DNA of 64,000 nt from Oscillospiraceae bacterium (lineage in GTDB: Bacteria; Bacillota; Clostridia; Oscillospirales; SIG627). The DNA is taken from positions 107,888-171,887 of the forward strand of contig SVTC01000002.1 of the NCBI GenBank assembly GCA_015063985.1. Reading direction: 5' to 3'. The position numbers and the translations under genes were made by a program. Shown here piece by piece: positions 31,082-41,248 of this stretch. The notes beneath the pieces were generated by a model, which worked only from the letters and a program-made list of their open reading frames with translations, was not told the origin of the DNA and did no database searches. Every line of letters starts with the position of its first letter. Positions within the stretch are counted from its first letter, which is position 1.

Positions 31082-31708
31082 ATGCCTAACGTAAAGGTTT
31101 TCGATATGGCAGGTAAACAGACCGGCGAGATCGCTCTTTCCGAAAAACTCTTCGGTGCAGAGATCAACTCCGCAGTGCTTCACTCGGTCATCCGCGCATA
31201 TCTTTTGAATCAGAGACAGGGTACACAGTCCACCCTCACCAGAAGCGAAGTTTCCGGTGGCGGAAAGAAGCCCTGGAAGCAGAAGGGTACAGGTCGCGCC
31301 CGTCAGGGTTCCACCAGAAGCCCTCAGTGGACACACGGCGGTATAGCTCTCGGTCCCAAGCCCAGAAGCTACCGTGTCAGCATCAACAAGAAGGTTAGAA
31401 GAGTTGCTCTTGCAAGCGCTCTCAGCTCCAAGGTCGCAGCAGACGAGCTCATCGTTGTAGACGGACTTGCAGCTACCGAATTCAAGACTGCCACCATGGC
31501 AAATATGCTCAAGGCTCTCGAAGCTGATAAGAAGACTCTCGTAGTCCTCGCAGACGCTGACGAGAAGACCGTAAAGAGCTTCAACAACATCCCCTACGCT
31601 ATGACAGCTCAGGCAAACAGCCTCAATGCTTACCAGATCCTCAACAACAAGAAGCTGATCATCGCTAAGGCGGCTATCGAAAAGATCGAGGAGGTTTACG
31701 GCAAATGA
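31082..31708 (+). CDS. rplD: 50S ribosomal protein L4
   Basis: 208 residues. The internal loop [28 protein letters not shown] lines the exit tunnel and is intact. L4 is the known repressor of S10 operons in some bacteria, making it a candidate ligand for the leader at 29724. It overlaps rplW by four bases. Confidence 0.98.
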   Translation: MPNVKVFDMAGKQTGEIALSEKLFGAEINSAVLHSVIRAYLLNQRQGTQSTLTRSEVSGGGKKPWKQKGTGRARQGSTRSPQWTHGGIALGPKPRSYRVSINKKVRRVALASALSSKVAADELIVVDGLAATEFKTATMANMLKALEADKKTLVVLADADEKTVKSFNNIPYAMTAQANSLNAYQILNNKKLIIAKAAIEKIEEVYGK

Positions 31709-32001
31709 TGACATCCTGCGATATTATCCTTAAGCCTATCATCACTGAAAGAAGTATGGCTGACGTTCCCAACAAGAAGTACACCTTCAAGGTTGCGACC
31801 AACGCTAACAAGCTGCAGATCAAGGCAGCTGTTGAGGAGCTCTTCCCCAAGACAAAGGTTGCTTCCGTAAACGTTATTAACTGCAAGGCCAAGAAGAAGA
31901 GACTTGGTGTCCACATGGGCAAGACCAGTGCTTGGAAGAAAGCAATCGTCACCCTTACCGAGGATTCCAAGGCTATCGAGTTCTTCGAAGGCATGATGTA
32001 A
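31705..32001 (+). CDS. rplW: 50S ribosomal protein L23
   Basis: 98 residues. [23 protein letters not shown] and [22 protein letters not shown] are typical. It docks trigger factor and SRP at the tunnel exit. Start ATG 31705 overlaps the rplD stop; a second ATG follows immediately. Confidence 0.97.
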   Translation: MMTSCDIILKPIITERSMADVPNKKYTFKVATNANKLQIKAAVEELFPKTKVASVNVINCKAKKKRLGVHMGKTSAWKKAIVTLTEDSKAIEFFEGMM

Positions 32002-32020
32002 GGCAAAGGAGTGAATAAAA

Positions 32021-32851
32021 ATGGCAAACAGAGTTTATAAACCCACTACGCCCGGCAGAAGAAATATGTCTGTTCAGTCCTTTGAAGAGATCACCAAGAA
32101 GACTCCCGAAAAGAGCCTTCTGAAGGTCCTCAAGTCCAAGGCCGGCAGAAACAACCTCGGCCGTATCACCGTCAGACATCAGGGCGGCGGAAACAAGAAG
32201 AAGTACAGGATCATCGATTTCAAGCGCCAGTGCACCGAAGATGCAAAGGTCATCGCTATCGAGTACGATCCCAACAGAAGCGCTCATATCGCTCTGATCG
32301 AATACGCTTCCGGCAAGAAGGCTTATATCATCGCTCCCGTCGGCATCAAGGTTGGCGACGTTCTCACCTCCGGTGCAGAAAGCGATATCAAGCCCGGTAA
32401 CACACTTCCCATCGCAAACATTCCTTTGGGTACTATGATCCACAACATCGAGCTCTATCCCGGCAAGGGCGCTCAGCTTGTAAGAAGTGCAGGCAGTGCG
32501 GCTCAGCTGATGGCAAAGGAGAACGGCGTTGCACAGGTAAGACTTCCCTCTCAGGAGGTTCGTTACATCCGTCTTGACTGTAAGGCAACTATCGGTCAGG
32601 TTGGCAATGTTGAGCATGAGAACGTTAAGATCGGTAAGGCCGGTAAGAAGCGTCACATGGGTATCCGTCCCACGGTTCGCGGTTCTGTAATGAACCCCTG
32701 CGACCATCCCCACGGAGGTGGTGAGGGCCGCGCACCCATCGGACGTCCCACACCCGTTACACCTTGGGGCAAGCCTGCTCTGGGTTACAAGACCCGTAAC
32801 AAGAAGGCTCGCACCAACAAGCTTATCGTCAAGAGAAGAAACGATAAATAA
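32021..32851 (+). CDS. rplB: 50S ribosomal protein L2
   Basis: 276 residues. [21 protein letters not shown], the universally conserved [17 protein letters not shown] C-terminal loop near the peptidyl-transferase centre and a basic tail. Normal length and order (L23-L2-S19). The largest and most conserved protein of the operon. Confidence 0.98.
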   Translation: MANRVYKPTTPGRRNMSVQSFEEITKKTPEKSLLKVLKSKAGRNNLGRITVRHQGGGNKKKYRIIDFKRQCTEDAKVIAIEYDPNRSAHIALIEYASGKKAYIIAPVGIKVGDVLTSGAESDIKPGNTLPIANIPLGTMIHNIELYPGKGAQLVRSAGSAAQLMAKENGVAQVRLPSQEVRYIRLDCKATIGQVGNVEHENVKIGKAGKKRHMGIRPTVRGSVMNPCDHPHGGGEGRAPIGRPTPVTPWGKPALGYKTRNKKARTNKLIVKRRNDK

Positions 32852-32869
32852 TCAAAGGAGCGACAACTA

Positions 32870-33145
32870 ATGAGCAGAAGTGTTAAAAAAGGACCTTTCG
32901 TCGAAGAAAAGCTCTTTAACAGAATTGCAGATATGAATAAGCAGAACGAGAAGCGTGTCATCAAGACATGGTCTCGCGCATCGACGATCTTCCCCGAGTT
33001 CATCGGACACACGATCGCCGTATATGACGGCAGAAAGCACGTTCCGGTATACGTTACCGAGGACATGGTCGGACATAAGCTGGGTGAATTTGCGCCTACC
33101 AGGACATTCAAAGGTCACAGTGGCTCAAAGACCTCCAACTCCTGA
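32870..33145 (+). CDS. rpsS: 30S ribosomal protein S19
   Basis: 91 residues: [62 protein letters not shown]. Contacts the A-site finger in the 30S head. GGAG upstream. Confidence 0.98.
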   Translation: MSRSVKKGPFVEEKLFNRIADMNKQNEKRVIKTWSRASTIFPEFIGHTIAVYDGRKHVPVYVTEDMVGHKLGEFAPTRTFKGHSGSKTSNS

Positions 33146-33171
33146 CCGTAAGCTGAAAGGAGAACTTTTAA

Positions 33172-33513
33172 ATGGCTGAACAGGTTAAAGCAATCAGAAA
33201 AGAGGTCAGGATCTCCCCCAGAAAGGTCAGCATCGTTCTTGATCTGATCCGCGGCAAGGATGCTGCAGTTGCTCAGGGTATTCTGAAGAACACTCCCAAG
33301 GCTGCAAGCCCCGTGATCCTGAAGATCCTCAATGAGGCGATCGCAAACGCCGAGAACAATTTCCATATGGATAAAGAAAAACTCTACGTCAGTGAATGCT
33401 ATGCAGGCGCAGGCACAACTCTTAAGAGAATCATGCCCAGAGCACAAGGCAGAGCGTTCAGAATCTTTAAGAGAGCTTCACACATCACCGTGTGTGTTGC
33501 CGAGAAACAGTAA
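33172..33513 (+). CDS. rplV: 50S ribosomal protein L22
   Basis: 113 residues. [21 protein letters not shown] and the beta-hairpin loop with [11 protein letters not shown] that lines the exit tunnel (macrolide site). It ends 15 bases before rpsC. Confidence 0.97.
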   Translation: MAEQVKAIRKEVRISPRKVSIVLDLIRGKDAAVAQGILKNTPKAASPVILKILNEAIANAENNFHMDKEKLYVSECYAGAGTTLKRIMPRAQGRAFRIFKRASHITVCVAEKQ

Positions 33514-33528
33514 GGAGGGTCCGGTTTT

Positions 33529-34299
33529 ATGGGACAGAAAGTCAATCCTCACGGTCTCCGTGTAGGTGTTATTAAAGACTGGGATTCCAGATGGTATGCC
33601 AAGGACGCAGATTTTGCCGATAAACTGGTTTCCGACTACAATCTCAGAAAATACTTGAAGAAGAAATTGGCTAACGCAGGCGTTCCCAAGATCGAGATCG
33701 AAAGAACCGCCAACAGAGTCAAGGTCCTCATCCACTGTGCAAAGCCCGGTTACGTAATCGGTAAGGGCGGCACAGAGATCGAAAAGCTTCGTCTTGAGAT
33801 CGAAAAGCTTCTGGGCGAGCCCGTAAGCGTAAACGTTGCAGAGGTTAAGAGCCCCGACCTTAACGCACAGCTCGTTGCAGAGAACATCGCAAGCCAGCTC
33901 GAGAAGCGTACCAGCTTCCGCAGAGCAGTTAAGCTTGCCATCGGCAGAACCATGCGCCTCGGCGCAAAGGGTATCAAGATCACCGGTTCCGGTCGTCTTG
34001 CAGGTGCCGAGATCGCAAGAAGCGAGCATTATCACGAGGGTACCATTCCCCTGCAGACCATCAGAGCTGACATCGACTACGGCTTCTACGAGGCTGATAC
34101 CACCTACGGTAAGATCGGTGTTAAGGTTTGGATCTACAGAGGCGAGGTGCTCCAGAACGTAAACCGCACCAACCCCAGAAGAAACAACGACCAGAGAAAC
34201 GATCGCCGTCCCCCCAGACGTGACAGAAACGCTCAGGGCGACAGAAGAAACAACGGTCGCAGAAGAGAGAATCCTTCCAAAGAAGGAGGTAAGAACTGA
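33529..34299 (+). CDS. rpsC: 30S ribosomal protein S3 with basic C-terminal tail
   Basis: 256 residues, versus about 218-235 in many species. KH domain with [18 protein letters not shown] and the C-terminal domain [14 protein letters not shown]. The last ~45 residues (from RTNPRRNN on) are a low-complexity R/N/D/G-rich tail, unlike the rest. S3 guides mRNA entry and has helicase activity together with S4 and S5. The tail may add RNA contacts; it looks real because the frame runs straight into rplP with correct spacing. Confidence 0.96.
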   Translation: MGQKVNPHGLRVGVIKDWDSRWYAKDADFADKLVSDYNLRKYLKKKLANAGVPKIEIERTANRVKVLIHCAKPGYVIGKGGTEIEKLRLEIEKLLGEPVSVNVAEVKSPDLNAQLVAENIASQLEKRTSFRRAVKLAIGRTMRLGAKGIKITGSGRLAGAEIARSEHYHEGTIPLQTIRADIDYGFYEADTTYGKIGVKVWIYRGEVLQNVNRTNPRRNNDQRNDRRPPRRDRNAQGDRRNNGRRRENPSKEGGKN

Positions 34300-34301
34300 T
34301 C

Positions 34302-34715
34302 ATGTTAATGCCCAAGAGAGTAAAATACAGAAGAGTACATCGCGGTAGACTTACCGGACGTGCTTACAGAGGTAACAAGGTCACCAACGGATCCTTCGGT
34401 CTGATGGCTATGGAGCCCGCTTGGATCACCTCCAACCAGATCGAGGCAGCCCGTATTGCTATGACAAGATACGTAAAGCGTGGCGGTCAGGTTTGGATCA
34501 AGATCTTCCCCGACAAGCCCATCACCGAGAAGCCCGCTGAGACCCGAATGGGTTCCGGTAAAGGTTCTCCCGAGTATTGGGTGGCAGTAGTTAAGCCCGG
34601 CAGAGTAATGTTCGAAATGGACGGAATCACCGAGGAACAGGCAAAGGAAGCTATGCGTCTTGCCTCTCACAAACTGCCTATCAAATGCAAATTTGTCACT
34701 AAGCAGGACGCTTGA
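34302..34715 (+). CDS. rplP: 50S ribosomal protein L16
   Basis: 137 residues. [48 protein letters not shown] and [16 protein letters not shown] 34302 is chosen over 34308 because of its spacing (11 bases) to GGAGGT. It organises the A-site of the 50S. Confidence 0.97.
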   Translation: MLMPKRVKYRRVHRGRLTGRAYRGNKVTNGSFGLMAMEPAWITSNQIEAARIAMTRYVKRGGQVWIKIFPDKPITEKPAETRMGSGKGSPEYWVAVVKPGRVMFEMDGITEEQAKEAMRLASHKLPIKCKFVTKQDA

Positions 34716-34728
34716 GGAGGTTTTTTGA

Positions 34729-34944
34729 ATGAAGATTAAAGATATTAGAGAAAAGACTGCCGAAGAGCTGAATGCCCAGCTGCGTGATCTGAAAAACGAG
34801 CTTTTCCGTCTCCGTTTCCAGCACGCGATCAACCAGCTTGACAATCCCCATAAGATCGTCGAGACCAGAAAATCGATCGCTAAGGTTCTGACCGTTCTTC
34901 GCGAGAAGGAGCTTGCGCAGACCGAAAACGGCAGCGAGGCATAA
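34729..34944 (+). CDS. rpmC: 50S ribosomal protein L29
   Basis: 71 residues, two helices: RDLKNELFRLRFQHAINQLDNPHKIVETRKSIAKVLT. Sits at the tunnel exit beside L23. GAGG ribosome site; gene order L16-L29-S17 as usual. Confidence 0.97.
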   Translation: MKIKDIREKTAEELNAQLRDLKNELFRLRFQHAINQLDNPHKIVETRKSIAKVLTVLREKELAQTENGSEA

Positions 34945-34957
34945 AGGAGCGTAAACG

Positions 34958-35218
34958 ATGAATACAGAAAGAAATTTGAGAAAAACCAGAACCGGTAAGG
35001 TCGTCAGCAACAAGATGGATAAGACCATCGTGGTCGCAATCGAGGATAACGTAAAGCATCCTCTCTACGGAAAGATCATCAAGACCACCAAGAAGTTCAA
35101 GGCTCACGACGAACTCAACGAGTGCGGCATCGGCGACAAGGTCATGATCATGGAGACCAGACCCATCTCCAAGGATAAGAACTGGAGACTGGTCAAGATC
35201 ATCGAGAAGGCGAAATAA
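34958..35218 (+). CDS. rpsQ: 30S ribosomal protein S17
   Basis: 86 residues, OB-fold: [40 protein letters not shown]. Early 16S-binding protein. AAGGAG upstream of ATG. Confidence 0.97.
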   Translation: MNTERNLRKTRTGKVVSNKMDKTIVVAIEDNVKHPLYGKIIKTTKKFKAHDELNECGIGDKVMIMETRPISKDKNWRLVKIIEKAK

Positions 35219-35262
35219 TTCGCTTTTGACCAAGTTTAATTTCGGAAAGGAAACGCAATAAA

Positions 35263-35631
35263 ATGTTACAACAGCAGAGCTTAATGAAGGTTGCCGATAA
35301 TACCGGCGCCAAAGAACTGATGTGCATCCGCGTGCTCGGCGGCACAGGCAGACGCTACGCTAACATTGGTGATATCGTTGTATGTGCAGTCAAGAAGGCA
35401 GCTCCCGGCGGAGTTGTTAAGAAGGGCGCTGTCGTTAAGGCAGTAGTAGTCAGAACCGTAGAGGGAGTTCGCAGAGCGGACGGATCCTACGTTAAGTTCG
35501 ACGAGAACGCAGCGGTTATCATCAAGGAAGATAAGACGCCTACCGGAACCCGTATCTTTGGACCGGTGGCAAGAGAACTTCGTGATAAGGACTTTACAAA
35601 GATTCTGTCCTTGGCCCCCGAAGTACTTTGA
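35263..35631 (+). CDS. rplN: 50S ribosomal protein L14
   Basis: 122 residues, exactly the family length: [27 protein letters not shown] and [28 protein letters not shown]. Forms an intersubunit bridge and binds RsfS. It starts the spc section. Confidence 0.98.
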   Translation: MLQQQSLMKVADNTGAKELMCIRVLGGTGRRYANIGDIVVCAVKKAAPGGVVKKGAVVKAVVVRTVEGVRRADGSYVKFDENAAVIIKEDKTPTGTRIFGPVARELRDKDFTKILSLAPEVL

Positions 35632-35648
35632 TGGGGAGGATAACAATA

Positions 35649-35966
35649 ATGAAGAAGCTTCATATCAAAAACGGCGACACCGTTATGGTCGTCTCCGGTG
35701 ATGAAAAGGGCAAGAAGGGCAAGGTCATCGCAGTCAGCCCCAAGGAGGACAAGGTGATCGTTGAGGGCATCAACATGGTGTCCAAGCACGTTAAGCCCCG
35801 CAAGCAGGGTGAGACCGGCGGCATCGTAAAGGCCGAGGCTGCAATGTACGCTTGCAAGGTCAACGTTTACTGCCCCGACTGCAAGAAGGGCGTCAGAACA
35901 AAGACCAAAGTTCAAGAGGACGGCAGCAAGGAGCGCGTTTGCGCTAAGTGCGGCAAAGCCCTTTAA
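35649..35966 (+). CDS. rplX: 50S ribosomal protein L24 with zinc-binding C-terminus
   Basis: 105 residues. KOW motif (KNGDTVMVVSGDEKGKKGKVIAV) at the start. The C-terminal VYCPDCKKG and RVCAKCGKAL supply four cysteines. ATG 35649 is supported by GGGGAGG 10 bases upstream; the upstream start 35628 lies on the rplN stop. It initiates 50S assembly at the 23S 5' end. Confidence 0.96.
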   Translation: MKKLHIKNGDTVMVVSGDEKGKKGKVIAVSPKEDKVIVEGINMVSKHVKPRKQGETGGIVKAEAAMYACKVNVYCPDCKKGVRTKTKVQEDGSKERVCAKCGKAL

Positions 35967-35987
35967 TTTCAGGAAAGGTAGAGTAAA

Positions 35988-36527
35988 ATGGCTAGACTTA
36001 AGGATTTTTATCTTAGCGACGTTCGCGACGCGCTGATGAAAAAATATAACTATAAGAGCCCCATGCAGATCCCCAAGATCGAGAAGATCGTTCTTAACAT
36101 CGGTGCCGGCGAAGCAAAAGACAACGCCAAGGTCATCGACGCGATCATCTCTGACCTTACCGCCATTACCGGTCAGAAGGCCGTTGCTACCGTAGCTAAG
36201 AAGTCCGTTGCGAACTTCAAGCTCAGAGCAGGCGTTAAGATCGGCGCAAAGGTAACTCTTCGCGGCGAGAGAATGTATGAGTTTATGGACAGACTCTTCA
36301 ACATCGCTCTTCCCCGTGTACGTGACTTCAAGGGTATCAATCCCAACGCCTTCGACGGCAGAGGAAACTATGCTCTTGGTCTCAAAGAACAGCTGATCTT
36401 CCCCGAGATCAACTATGAGCAGATCGACAAGATCAGAGGTATGGACATTGCATTTGTCACAACCGCTGCCAACGACGAAGAAGCAAGAGAGCTGCTGAAG
36501 CTTCTCGGCGCTCCCTTCAGCAAATAA
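35988..36527 (+). CDS. rplE: 50S ribosomal protein L5
   Basis: 179 residues. [54 protein letters not shown] and [23 protein letters not shown]. Binds 5S rRNA and bridges to the P-site tRNA. Confidence 0.98.
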   Translation: MARLKDFYLSDVRDALMKKYNYKSPMQIPKIEKIVLNIGAGEAKDNAKVIDAIISDLTAITGQKAVATVAKKSVANFKLRAGVKIGAKVTLRGERMYEFMDRLFNIALPRVRDFKGINPNAFDGRGNYALGLKEQLIFPEINYEQIDKIRGMDIAFVTTAANDEEARELLKLLGAPFSK

Positions 36528-36538
36528 GGAGAGTTAAC

Positions 36539-36724
36539 ATGGCTAAGAAATCAATGATCTTAAAGCAGCAGAGAAAGCAGAAGTTCTCTACTCGCGAGTA
36601 CACCAGATGCAAGATCTGCGGCCGTCCCCATGCATATCTGAGAAAGTTCGGCATCTGCCGTATCTGCTTCAGAGAGCTGGCTTACAAGGGTCAGATCCCC
36701 GGCGTAAGAAAAGCAAGCTGGTAA
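36539..36724 (+). CDS. rpsZ: 30S ribosomal protein S14, type Z (zinc)
   Basis: 61 residues with [21 protein letters not shown], two CxxC pairs coordinating zinc. The short zinc-containing form is typical of Bacillota. It is 12 bases after rplE. Confidence 0.98.
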   Translation: MAKKSMILKQQRKQKFSTREYTRCKICGRPHAYLRKFGICRICFRELAYKGQIPGVRKASW

Positions 36725-36740
36725 TCAACACACATCAATA

Positions 36741-36773
36741 ACACCCGACGGGTGTAAATTCGCACTCAAGTGC
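36741..36773 (+). promoter_or_regulatory. Two small hairpins between rpsZ and rpsH
   Basis: ACACCCG-A-CGGGTGT (36741-36755) and GCACT-CA-AGTGC (36762-36773) in the 85-base gap, the widest in this part of the operon. They could be an RNA-processing or translational-control site (S8 is an autoregulator of spc in some bacteria). Function not established. Confidence 0.4.
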
Positions 36774-36809
36774 AAAAAAGCAAACTAAGTGCTAAGGAGG
36801 AAATTTTAA

Positions 36810-37211
36810 ATGCAAATCACAGACGCAATTGCAGATATGCTCACCAGAATCAGAAATGCAAACAGTGCAAAGCATGAGAAGGTTGAGATCCCCTGCAGCA
36901 AAGTCAAGACCGCAATCGCTCAGATCCTTTTGGACGAGGGCTACATCAAGTCCTTCGAGATCGTTCCCGAAGAGGGCAAGCAGGGTAAGATAGTAGTCAC
37001 CCTTAAGTACGGTCAGGGCAAACAGAGAATAATCACCGGCCTCAAGAGAGTTTCCAAGCCCGGTCTGCGTATCTACGCAGGTTGCGAGGAGCTTCCCAAG
37101 GTTATGAACGGTCTGGGTGTTGCTATCATCAGCACATCCAAGGGCATTATGACCGATAAGGCTGCAAGAAAAGAAAACGTTGGCGGCGAAGTGCTCGCCT
37201 TCATTTGGTAA
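36810..37211 (+). CDS. rpsH: 30S ribosomal protein S8
   Basis: 133 residues. [28 protein letters not shown] and the C-terminal [27 protein letters not shown], both diagnostic. It binds helix 21 of 16S rRNA and often represses its own operon. AAGGAGG 10 bases before ATG. Confidence 0.98.
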   Translation: MQITDAIADMLTRIRNANSAKHEKVEIPCSKVKTAIAQILLDEGYIKSFEIVPEEGKQGKIVVTLKYGQGKQRIITGLKRVSKPGLRIYAGCEELPKVMNGLGVAIISTSKGIMTDKAARKENVGGEVLAFIW

Positions 37212-37224
37212 GGAGGATAAAGCT

Positions 37225-37761
37225 ATGTCAAGAATCGGAAGAAATCCTATAGCAGTTCCTGCCGGAGTGAAGGTTACCATCGATGGCACGACCGTCACTG
37301 TAAAGGGCCCCAAGGGCGAACTGTCCAAGACCTTTAACGAGGCAATGATAATTAAGATGGAAGGTGCTCAGATCGAGGTTTCCCGTCCTAACGACGATCC
37401 TCAGAACAGAGCTCTCCACGGACTTACCAGAACTCTTATTGCAAACATGGTTACCGGTGTTACCGAAGGCTACTCCAAGACTCTGGAGATCAGCGAAGGC
37501 GGATACCGTGTTCAGAAGAAGGGCAAGCAGATCGTAATGGCGCTTGGCTTCAGCCATGACGTCGTATTCGACGAGATCAACGGCATCACCTTTGATTGCC
37601 CCAACCAGAACACCATCGTTGTAACCGGTATCGATAAGCAGGCAGTCGGACAGATGGCAGCAGAGATCCGCGCTAAGCGTCCCCCCGAACCCTATCTTGG
37701 CAAGGGTGTACGTTACCAGGGCGAGAGAATCCGCCGCAAGTCCGGTAAGGCCGGCAAGTAA
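37225..37761 (+). CDS. rplF: 50S ribosomal protein L6
   Basis: 178 residues. MSRIGRNPIAVPAGVKVTIDGTTVTVKGPKGEL and PPEPYLGKGVRYQGERIRRKSGKAGK. ATG 37225 follows AAGGAGG; a longer upstream start would lie in rpsH. Located near the factor-binding centre. Confidence 0.98.
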   Translation: MSRIGRNPIAVPAGVKVTIDGTTVTVKGPKGELSKTFNEAMIIKMEGAQIEVSRPNDDPQNRALHGLTRTLIANMVTGVTEGYSKTLEISEGGYRVQKKGKQIVMALGFSHDVVFDEINGITFDCPNQNTIVVTGIDKQAVGQMAAEIRAKRPPEPYLGKGVRYQGERIRRKSGKAGK

Positions 37762-37779
37762 TGAGAGGAGTGGATAAGC

Positions 37780-38127
37780 ATGATTAAGAAAATCGACAAG
37801 AATCTCAAGCGCCTCCATAGACATAAGAGAATCCTCGGCACCGCAGCAAGACCCCGTCTTTGCGTATACCGTTCTACAAAGAACATCTACGCTCAGATCA
37901 TCGATGATGAGAACGGCGTAACACTGGCAGCCTACAACTCCTTGATGAAGGGCTTTGAAGGCGACGGCGGCAACAAGCAGGGTGCAAGATTGGTCGGCGA
38001 AGCAATCGCAAAGATCGCAGTTGAAAAGGGTATCACCGAGGTCGTATTCGACCGTAACGGAAACCTTTATCACGGCAGAGTTGCAGAACTCGCAGACGGT
38101 GCCCGCGACGGCGGACTGAAATTCTAA
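37780..38127 (+). CDS. rplR: 50S ribosomal protein L18
   Basis: 115 residues: [33 protein letters not shown] and [39 protein letters not shown]. Carries 5S rRNA with L5 into the 50S. Confidence 0.97.
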   Translation: MIKKIDKNLKRLHRHKRILGTAARPRLCVYRSTKNIYAQIIDDENGVTLAAYNSLMKGFEGDGGNKQGARLVGEAIAKIAVEKGITEVVFDRNGNLYHGRVAELADGARDGGLKF

Positions 38128-38142
38128 GGAGGAAACGAGAAT

Positions 38143-38646
38143 ATGGCTTCGAAAATCGATGCGGCTACTCTTGATCTTAAAGAGAACGTCGTTTATACAA
38201 AAAGCGTTTCCAAGACCGTAAAGGGCGGACGTGTCCGTAAGTTCACCGCGCTGGTAGTTGTCGGCGACGAGAACGGCCACGTAGGCTGCGGTCTGGGTAA
38301 GGCCAGCGAGCGTCCCGAGGCAGTAAGAAAAGGCGTTGAGGATGCTAAGAAAAACATGATCGAGGTTTCCATGAAGGGAACAACGATCCCCCACGAGATC
38401 ATCGGTGAGTACTGCGCAGGCAGAGTTCTTCTCAAGCCCGCTCCCCAGGGTACCGGTGTTATCGCAGGCGGTAAGGTGAGAAGCGTTCTGGATATGGCAG
38501 GCATTAAGGACATCCGTACCAAGTGTCTCAGATCCAACAACCCCACCAACGTTGTAAGAGCAACATTTGAGGCTCTCAGATCTCTGCGCACTGCTGAAGA
38601 AGTAGCTGCAATGAGAGGCAAGAGCGTCGACGAGATCAGCAAGTAA
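38143..38646 (+). CDS. rpsE: 30S ribosomal protein S5
   Basis: 167 residues. Double-stranded-RNA-binding-like N-domain with [34 protein letters not shown] core (here [10 protein letters not shown]) and [26 protein letters not shown]. Lines the mRNA entry tunnel. Length and order normal. Confidence 0.98.
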   Translation: MASKIDAATLDLKENVVYTKSVSKTVKGGRVRKFTALVVVGDENGHVGCGLGKASERPEAVRKGVEDAKKNMIEVSMKGTTIPHEIIGEYCAGRVLLKPAPQGTGVIAGGKVRSVLDMAGIKDIRTKCLRSNNPTNVVRATFEALRSLRTAEEVAAMRGKSVDEISK

Positions 38647-38661
38647 TAAAGGAGAAGAAAA

Positions 38662-38841
38662 ATGGCACAGGTAAAGATCACGCTTTCAAAGAGCCTTATC
38701 GGCAGACTTGACAAGCAGCAGAAGACCGCCGCTTCTCTCGGACTTAAGAAGATCGGCGACGTAACCGTACAGGAGAAGACTCCCGTACTCGATGGCAAGA
38801 TCGCAGTGATCAGCCATCTTATCACAGTTGAAAACGTCTGA
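38662..38841 (+). CDS. rpmD: 50S ribosomal protein L30
   Basis: 59 residues: [20 protein letters not shown], then [16 protein letters not shown] and a C-terminal [11 protein letters not shown]. The start ATG 38662 has GGAG 9 bases upstream; the stop is TGA 38839-38841. Found between rpsE and rplO as expected. Short, so easily missed by ORF finders. Confidence 0.95.
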   Translation: MAQVKITLSKSLIGRLDKQQKTAASLGLKKIGDVTVQEKTPVLDGKIAVISHLITVENV

Positions 38842-38863
38842 TTCTGAAAAAGGAGGAATAAAC

Positions 38864-39307
38864 ATGAAATTACATGAACTGTCTCCCGCTCCCGGTTCTG
38901 CCAAGAAGGCATACAGAAAGGGCAGAGGAATCGGATCCGGCAACGGCAAGACCGCAGGTAAGGGTCACAAGGGTCAGAACGCTCGCTCCGGCGGCGGTGT
39001 AAGACCCGGCTTTGAAGGCGGTCAGATCCCCGCATACAGAAGACTCCCCAAGAGAGGCTTCAACAATTCAAACTTTGCTACAGAATATGCTATCGTTAAC
39101 CTTAGCGTTCTTGATAAGTTTGATGAGGGAAGTGTAGTTAACCTTGAATCTCTTATGGCTGCTAAGCTCATCAAAGATGCAAAGAGCGGTCTGAAGGTTC
39201 TTGCCAACGGAAGCATTTCCAAGAAAATCACCGTACAGGCAAAGGTCTTTTCTGCTGCAGCAAAAGAAAAAATCGAAGCCGCAGGCGGAAAAGCAGAGGT
39301 GATCTGA
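38864..39307 (+). CDS. rplO: 50S ribosomal protein L15
   Basis: 147 residues. [43 protein letters not shown] and [12 protein letters not shown] 38864 follows AGGAGG at good spacing. Last ribosomal gene before secY. Confidence 0.98.
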   Translation: MKLHELSPAPGSAKKAYRKGRGIGSGNGKTAGKGHKGQNARSGGGVRPGFEGGQIPAYRRLPKRGFNNSNFATEYAIVNLSVLDKFDEGSVVNLESLMAAKLIKDAKSGLKVLANGSISKKITVQAKVFSAAAKEKIEAAGGKAEVI

Positions 39308-39308
39308 G

Positions 39309-40595
39309 GTGTTTAAGACACTGGCAAATGCATGGAAGCTTCCCGATCTGAGAAAAAAGATGATATATACAGTAGTTATGCTTCTTATTTTCAGACTCGG
39401 ATGTGTCCTGCCCGTTCCCTATGTTGATTCAGAGGCTATCGCTTCCTGGTTTGATTCATCTACATCAGGAACTATGCTCAGCTTCTTCAACATTCTCTCC
39501 GGTTCATCCTTTTCACAGGCAACACTCTTTGCGCTGTCTGTAACCCCCTATATCACAGCATCCATCGTTATGCAGCTGTTGGCTATTGCCATCCCCGCTT
39601 TGGAGAGACTCTCCAAGGAAGGTGAGGAGGGCAAGAAGAAGATCACTCAGATCACCAGATACGTTACTGTTGCTCTGGCGCTTCTTACCAGCTACGGCTA
39701 CTACATGACCTTGAGAAACAACGGTCTTTTGGCTGACAGAAGCTTCTTTGCAGGACTTGTTATAGTGGCTTGCCACTGCGCAGGTGCGGCACTGATAATG
39801 TGGATGGGCGAAAAGATCAATGAGAAGGGTATTGGAAACGGAATCAGTATGATCCTGTTTGCAAACATCATCTCTTCTATGCCCAGCATGATCTTCTCCA
39901 TCGGAGCAGGAATCTCCGGCGGAATCACCATGGCTGCTCTTTACATCGGTATCGTGGTTCTTTTGGTCGTTATGGTAGGCTTTATCGTCTTCATGACAAA
40001 CTCCGAGAGAAGAATTCCCGTTCAGTATGCAAAGAAGGTTGTCGGAAGAAAGATGTACGGCGGACAGAGCACCTTCCTTCCCATTAAGTTGGATATGGCA
40101 GGCGTTATGCCCGTAATCTTCGCAAACTCCATACTGATGCTCCCCTCCACCATTGCAATGTTCTTCCCTGCTCCCGCAGAGGGCTCATTCTGGTACGGAT
40201 TCCTTCAGCTCTTCAGTGTTTCCAGCATCTGGTACGCACTGATCCTGCTTGTTCTCATAGTTGCATTTAACTATTTCTATCTTTCCATAAGCTTCAATCC
40301 TGTTGAGGTTGCAAACAATCTGCAAAAGAACGGCGGATTTATCCCCGGTGTTCGTCCCGGCAGACCCACAAGCGACTTCATCAAGAGAAGTATGAAGAAA
40401 GTAACTCTTATCGGCGCATTCTTCCTTGCACTGGTAGCTATCCTTCCCATGGCGGTCAACTCCTTCGGCATCAGCCTTGGAGCATTCAGCTTCGGAGGAA
40501 CCAGTATGCTCATTCTCTGCGGTGTAATCCTTGAGACCACCAGACAGCTTGAGAGCCAGATCACAATGCGTCACTATAAGGGCTTCCTTGATTGA
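39309..40595 (+). CDS. secY: Preprotein translocase subunit SecY
   Basis: 428 residues, ten transmembrane helices, the protein-conducting channel of the plasma membrane. Typical: RLGCVLPVPYVD, MQLLAIAIPALERLSKEGEEGRKK-like loop, GEKINEKGIGNGISMILFANI, NSERRIPVQYAKKVVGRKMYGGQSTFLPIKLDMAGVMPVIFANSI, and the C-terminal IMLETTRQLESQ-like end. Start GTG at 39309, one base after the rplO stop, so it is coupled to L15. Confidence 0.97.
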   Translation: MFKTLANAWKLPDLRKKMIYTVVMLLIFRLGCVLPVPYVDSEAIASWFDSSTSGTMLSFFNILSGSSFSQATLFALSVTPYITASIVMQLLAIAIPALERLSKEGEEGKKKITQITRYVTVALALLTSYGYYMTLRNNGLLADRSFFAGLVIVACHCAGAALIMWMGEKINEKGIGNGISMILFANIISSMPSMIFSIGAGISGGITMAALYIGIVVLLVVMVGFIVFMTNSERRIPVQYAKKVVGRKMYGGQSTFLPIKLDMAGVMPVIFANSILMLPSTIAMFFPAPAEGSFWYGFLQLFSVSSIWYALILLVLIVAFNYFYLSISFNPVEVANNLQKNGGFIPGVRPGRPTSDFIKRSMKKVTLIGAFFLALVAILPMAVNSFGISLGAFSFGGTSMLILCGVILETTRQLESQITMRHYKGFLD

Positions 40596-40612
40596 GAAAG
40601 AAGGCAAAATAA

Positions 40613-41248
40613 ATGAAGATCATCTTTTTGGGAGCCCCCGGTGCCGGCAAGGGTACCCATGCTGCCAACGTAGCTAAGGCTCTTGAGATCCCCACCATTT
40701 CAACCGGTGAGATCCTGAGAGCGGCTATCAAGGCGGAAACTCCCATTGGAATCAAAGCAAAAAGCTTCATCGATCAGGGAGCACTTGTTCCCGATGAAGT
40801 TGTTATCGACCTGGTGAAGACCAGAATCGCTGAGGATGATTGCAAAAACGGCTTTATTCTCGACGGTTTTCCCAGAACGGTAGCTCAGGCACAGGCTCTC
40901 AAGGGCTTGGGCGTGGCTATCGACAAGGTGGTCAACATCTACGTCCCCGATGAAACCATCGTCACTCGTATGAGTGGCAGACGAGTTTGCTCCGGCTGCG
41001 GCGCCACCTATCACACGATATACAACGCCCCCAAGGCTGAAGGAAAGTGCGATAGCTGCGGAAAGGATCTTATCATCCGCGCCGACGATATGCCCGAGAC
41101 AGTGAAGAACCGTCTTGAGGTATACAACCGTTCCACTGCTCCCTTGAAGGATTATTACGAGAACGAAAAGATTCTTGTAACTGTGGAAGGTCAGGAAAAG
41201 CTGGAGGACACCTCCAAGCTGGTCTTTGAGGCACTGGGCATTAAATAA
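40613..41248 (+). CDS. adk: Adenylate kinase
   Basis: 211 residues. P-loop MKIIFLGAPGAGKGTHA, NMP-bind STGEILRAAI, and a LID domain with a zinc-finger-like RRVCSGCGATYHTIYN...CDSCGKDLIIR (four cysteines), as in Gram-positive adenylate kinases. Converts AMP + ATP to 2 ADP. Conserved position after secY; its stop overlaps map by one base. Confidence 0.98.
   Translation: MKIIFLGAPGAGKGTHAANVAKALEIPTISTGEILRAAIKAETPIGIKAKSFIDQGALVPDEVVIDLVKTRIAEDDCKNGFILDGFPRTVAQAQALKGLGVAIDKVVNIYVPDETIVTRMSGRRVCSGCGATYHTIYNAPKAEGKCDSCGKDLIIRADDMPETVKNRLEVYNRSTAPLKDYYENEKILVTVEGQEKLEDTSKLVFEALGIK

Noticed and set aside
36741..36773. Terminator within the ribosomal operon
   Set aside because: The two small hairpins are followed by ordinary coding-leader sequence and AGGAGG, not a U run, and genes continue in the same order.
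37228..38394. Long minus-strand ORF across rplF, rplR and rpsE
   Set aside because: Antisense to three ribosomal genes; codon bias of these genes suppresses antisense stops.
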